Shown here: positions 63,202 through 64,000 of the stretch, one piece after another
Numbering within the stretch: position 1 is the stretch's first letter
Layout: each line of letters starts with the position of its first letter
Source of the DNA: Burkholderia cepacia
GTDB taxonomy: Bacteria > Pseudomonadota > Gammaproteobacteria > Burkholderiales > Burkholderiaceae
Assembly: GCF_001039005.1 (NCBI RefSeq)
Contig: NZ_LDWR01000005.1
Coordinates: 1 to 64,000, forward strand
Length of the DNA: 64,000 nucleotides
Reading direction: 5' to 3'
Notes under the pieces: generated by a model
Seen by the model: only the letters and a program-made list of their open reading frames with translations
Database searches by the model: none
Told to the model about the DNA's origin: nothing
Position numbers and translations under genes: made by a program

Positions 63202-64000
63202 ATGAGCGCTGCAACTTTTCATTGGGACGATCCGCTGCTGCTCGACCAGCAGCTGACCGAGGAAGAGCGGATGGTGCGCGATGCCGCGCAGGCCTACGCG
63301 CAGGACAAGCTCGCGCCGCGCGTCACCGAAGCGTTCCGCCACGAACGCACCGACGCAGCGATCTTCCGCGAGATGGGCGAAATCGGCCTGCTCGGCCCGA
63401 CGATTCCGGAGCAATACGGCGGCCCCGGCCTCAATTACGTGAGCTACGGGCTGATCGCCCGCGAAGTCGAGCGCGTCGATTCGGGCTATCGGTCGATGAT
63501 GTCCGTGCAGTCGTCGCTCGTGATGGTGCCGATCTACGAATTCGGCTCGGACGCGCAGAAGCAGAAATACCTGCCGAAGCTCGCGACCGGCGAATGGATC
63601 GGCTGCTTCGGGCTGACCGAGCCGAACCACGGCTCCGATCCGGGCAGCATGGTCACGCGCGCGAAGAAGGTGCCCGGCGGCTACGCGTTGTCCGGCACGA
63701 AGATGTGGATCACGAACTCGCCGATCGCCGACGTGTTCGTCGTGTGGGCGAAGCTGGGAGAGAACGGCAAGGACGCGATTCGCGGCTTCATCCTCGAGAA
63801 GGGCTGGAAGGGCCTGTCGGCGCCCGCGATCCACGGCAAGGTCGGGCTGCGCGCGTCGATCACCGGCGAGATCGTCCTCGACGAGGTGTTCGTACCCGAA
63901 GAGAACCTGATGCCGAACGTGAGCGGCCTGCGCGGCCCGTTCACGTGCCTGAACTCGGCCCGCTACGGGATCGCGTGGGGCGCGCTCGGCGCCGCCGAGT
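63202..64000 (+). CDS. gcdH: Glutaryl-CoA dehydrogenase, N-terminal part (runs off the right edge)
   Basis: 266 visible residues from the ATG at 63202, which has CAGGAG 10 bases upstream; the full protein would be about 395. Acyl-CoA dehydrogenase N-terminal and middle domains: [59 protein letters not shown], and the flavin site [33 protein letters not shown] and the final [16 protein letters not shown] are typical of glutaryl-CoA dehydrogenase, which oxidises and decarboxylates glutaryl-CoA to crotonyl-CoA in lysine and tryptophan breakdown. The catalytic Glu lies beyond the edge. Confidence 0.94.
   Translation, partial: MSAATFHWDDPLLLDQQLTEEERMVRDAAQAYAQDKLAPRVTEAFRHERTDAAIFREMGEIGLLGPTIPEQYGGPGLNYVSYGLIAREVERVDSGYRSMMSVQSSLVMVPIYEFGSDAQKQKYLPKLATGEWIGCFGLTEPNHGSDPGSMVTRAKKVPGGYALSGTKMWITNSPIADVFVVWAKLGENGKDAIRGFILEKGWKGLSAPAIHGKVGLRASITGEIVLDEVFVPEENLMPNVSGLRGPFTCLNSARYGIAWGALGAAE

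Overview
The window looks like a piece of a Burkholderia chromosome, most likely from the Burkholderia cepacia complex. The reasons are high GC with strongly GC-biased third codon positions, the typical Burkholderia H-NS C-terminus, a trimeric autotransporter with an extended signal peptide, a Burkholderia-type collagen-like repeat protein, and many transport and regulator genes in short operons. The species call is inference. I see no rRNA, tRNA, insertion sequence, phage gene or CRISPR array.

Positions 1 to about 5.5 kb are lower in GC, with long intergenic spaces, and read as an accessory surface-adhesion block. It holds the start of a trimeric autotransporter adhesin running off the left edge, an H-NS-like silencer, an orphan OmpR-type response regulator, two or three tiny translationally coupled proteins (two of them membrane proteins), and a TPR plus glycosyltransferase-like protein that could modify the adhesin.

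From 6.5 to 14.3 kb lies a six-gene operon: OprB-like porin, secreted NHL beta-propeller, Tat-exported DyP peroxidase of EfeB type, and a complete ferric-iron ABC transporter. A Fur-box-like site lies upstream, so this is probably an iron acquisition locus. From 14.3 to 17.7 kb there is an SRPBCC protein and an ECF sigma operon (COG4315 protein, sigma, anti-sigma, cupredoxin, LolA/RseB-fold protein). From 18 to 20.1 kb lies a 721-residue repeat protein with 132-bp tandem repeats.

From 20.7 to 24.9 kb two divergent gene pairs resemble the D-arginine racemization system DauA/DauB/DauR plus an amino-acid binding protein, with matching palindromes in the divergent promoter region. From 25 to 38.9 kb come mixed genes: FrnE-type DsbA protein, DHA2 efflux pump, TSUP transporter, an MNT/HEPN toxin-antitoxin pair with an operator array, S10 peptidase, 3-hydroxybutyrate oligomer hydrolase, BON protein, TAXI-type binding protein, HCCA isomerase and a LysR regulator.

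From 39 to 43.7 kb is the xanthine dehydrogenase operon xdhABC, with an XdhC that lacks its N-terminal domain. From 44 to 54.9 kb lie transporters (MFS, EamA), AraC and LysR regulators, a class V aminotransferase, D-lactate dehydrogenase and BluB. From 55 to 60.9 kb is a tight operon for 3-hydroxyphenylacetate or similar aromatic acids through homogentisate: flavin hydroxylase, small DUF2783 partner, MFS permease, hmgA and fahA. The right end carries a degenerate EAL protein, an IclR regulator and, divergent from it across a perfect dyad, the start of glutaryl-CoA dehydrogenase.
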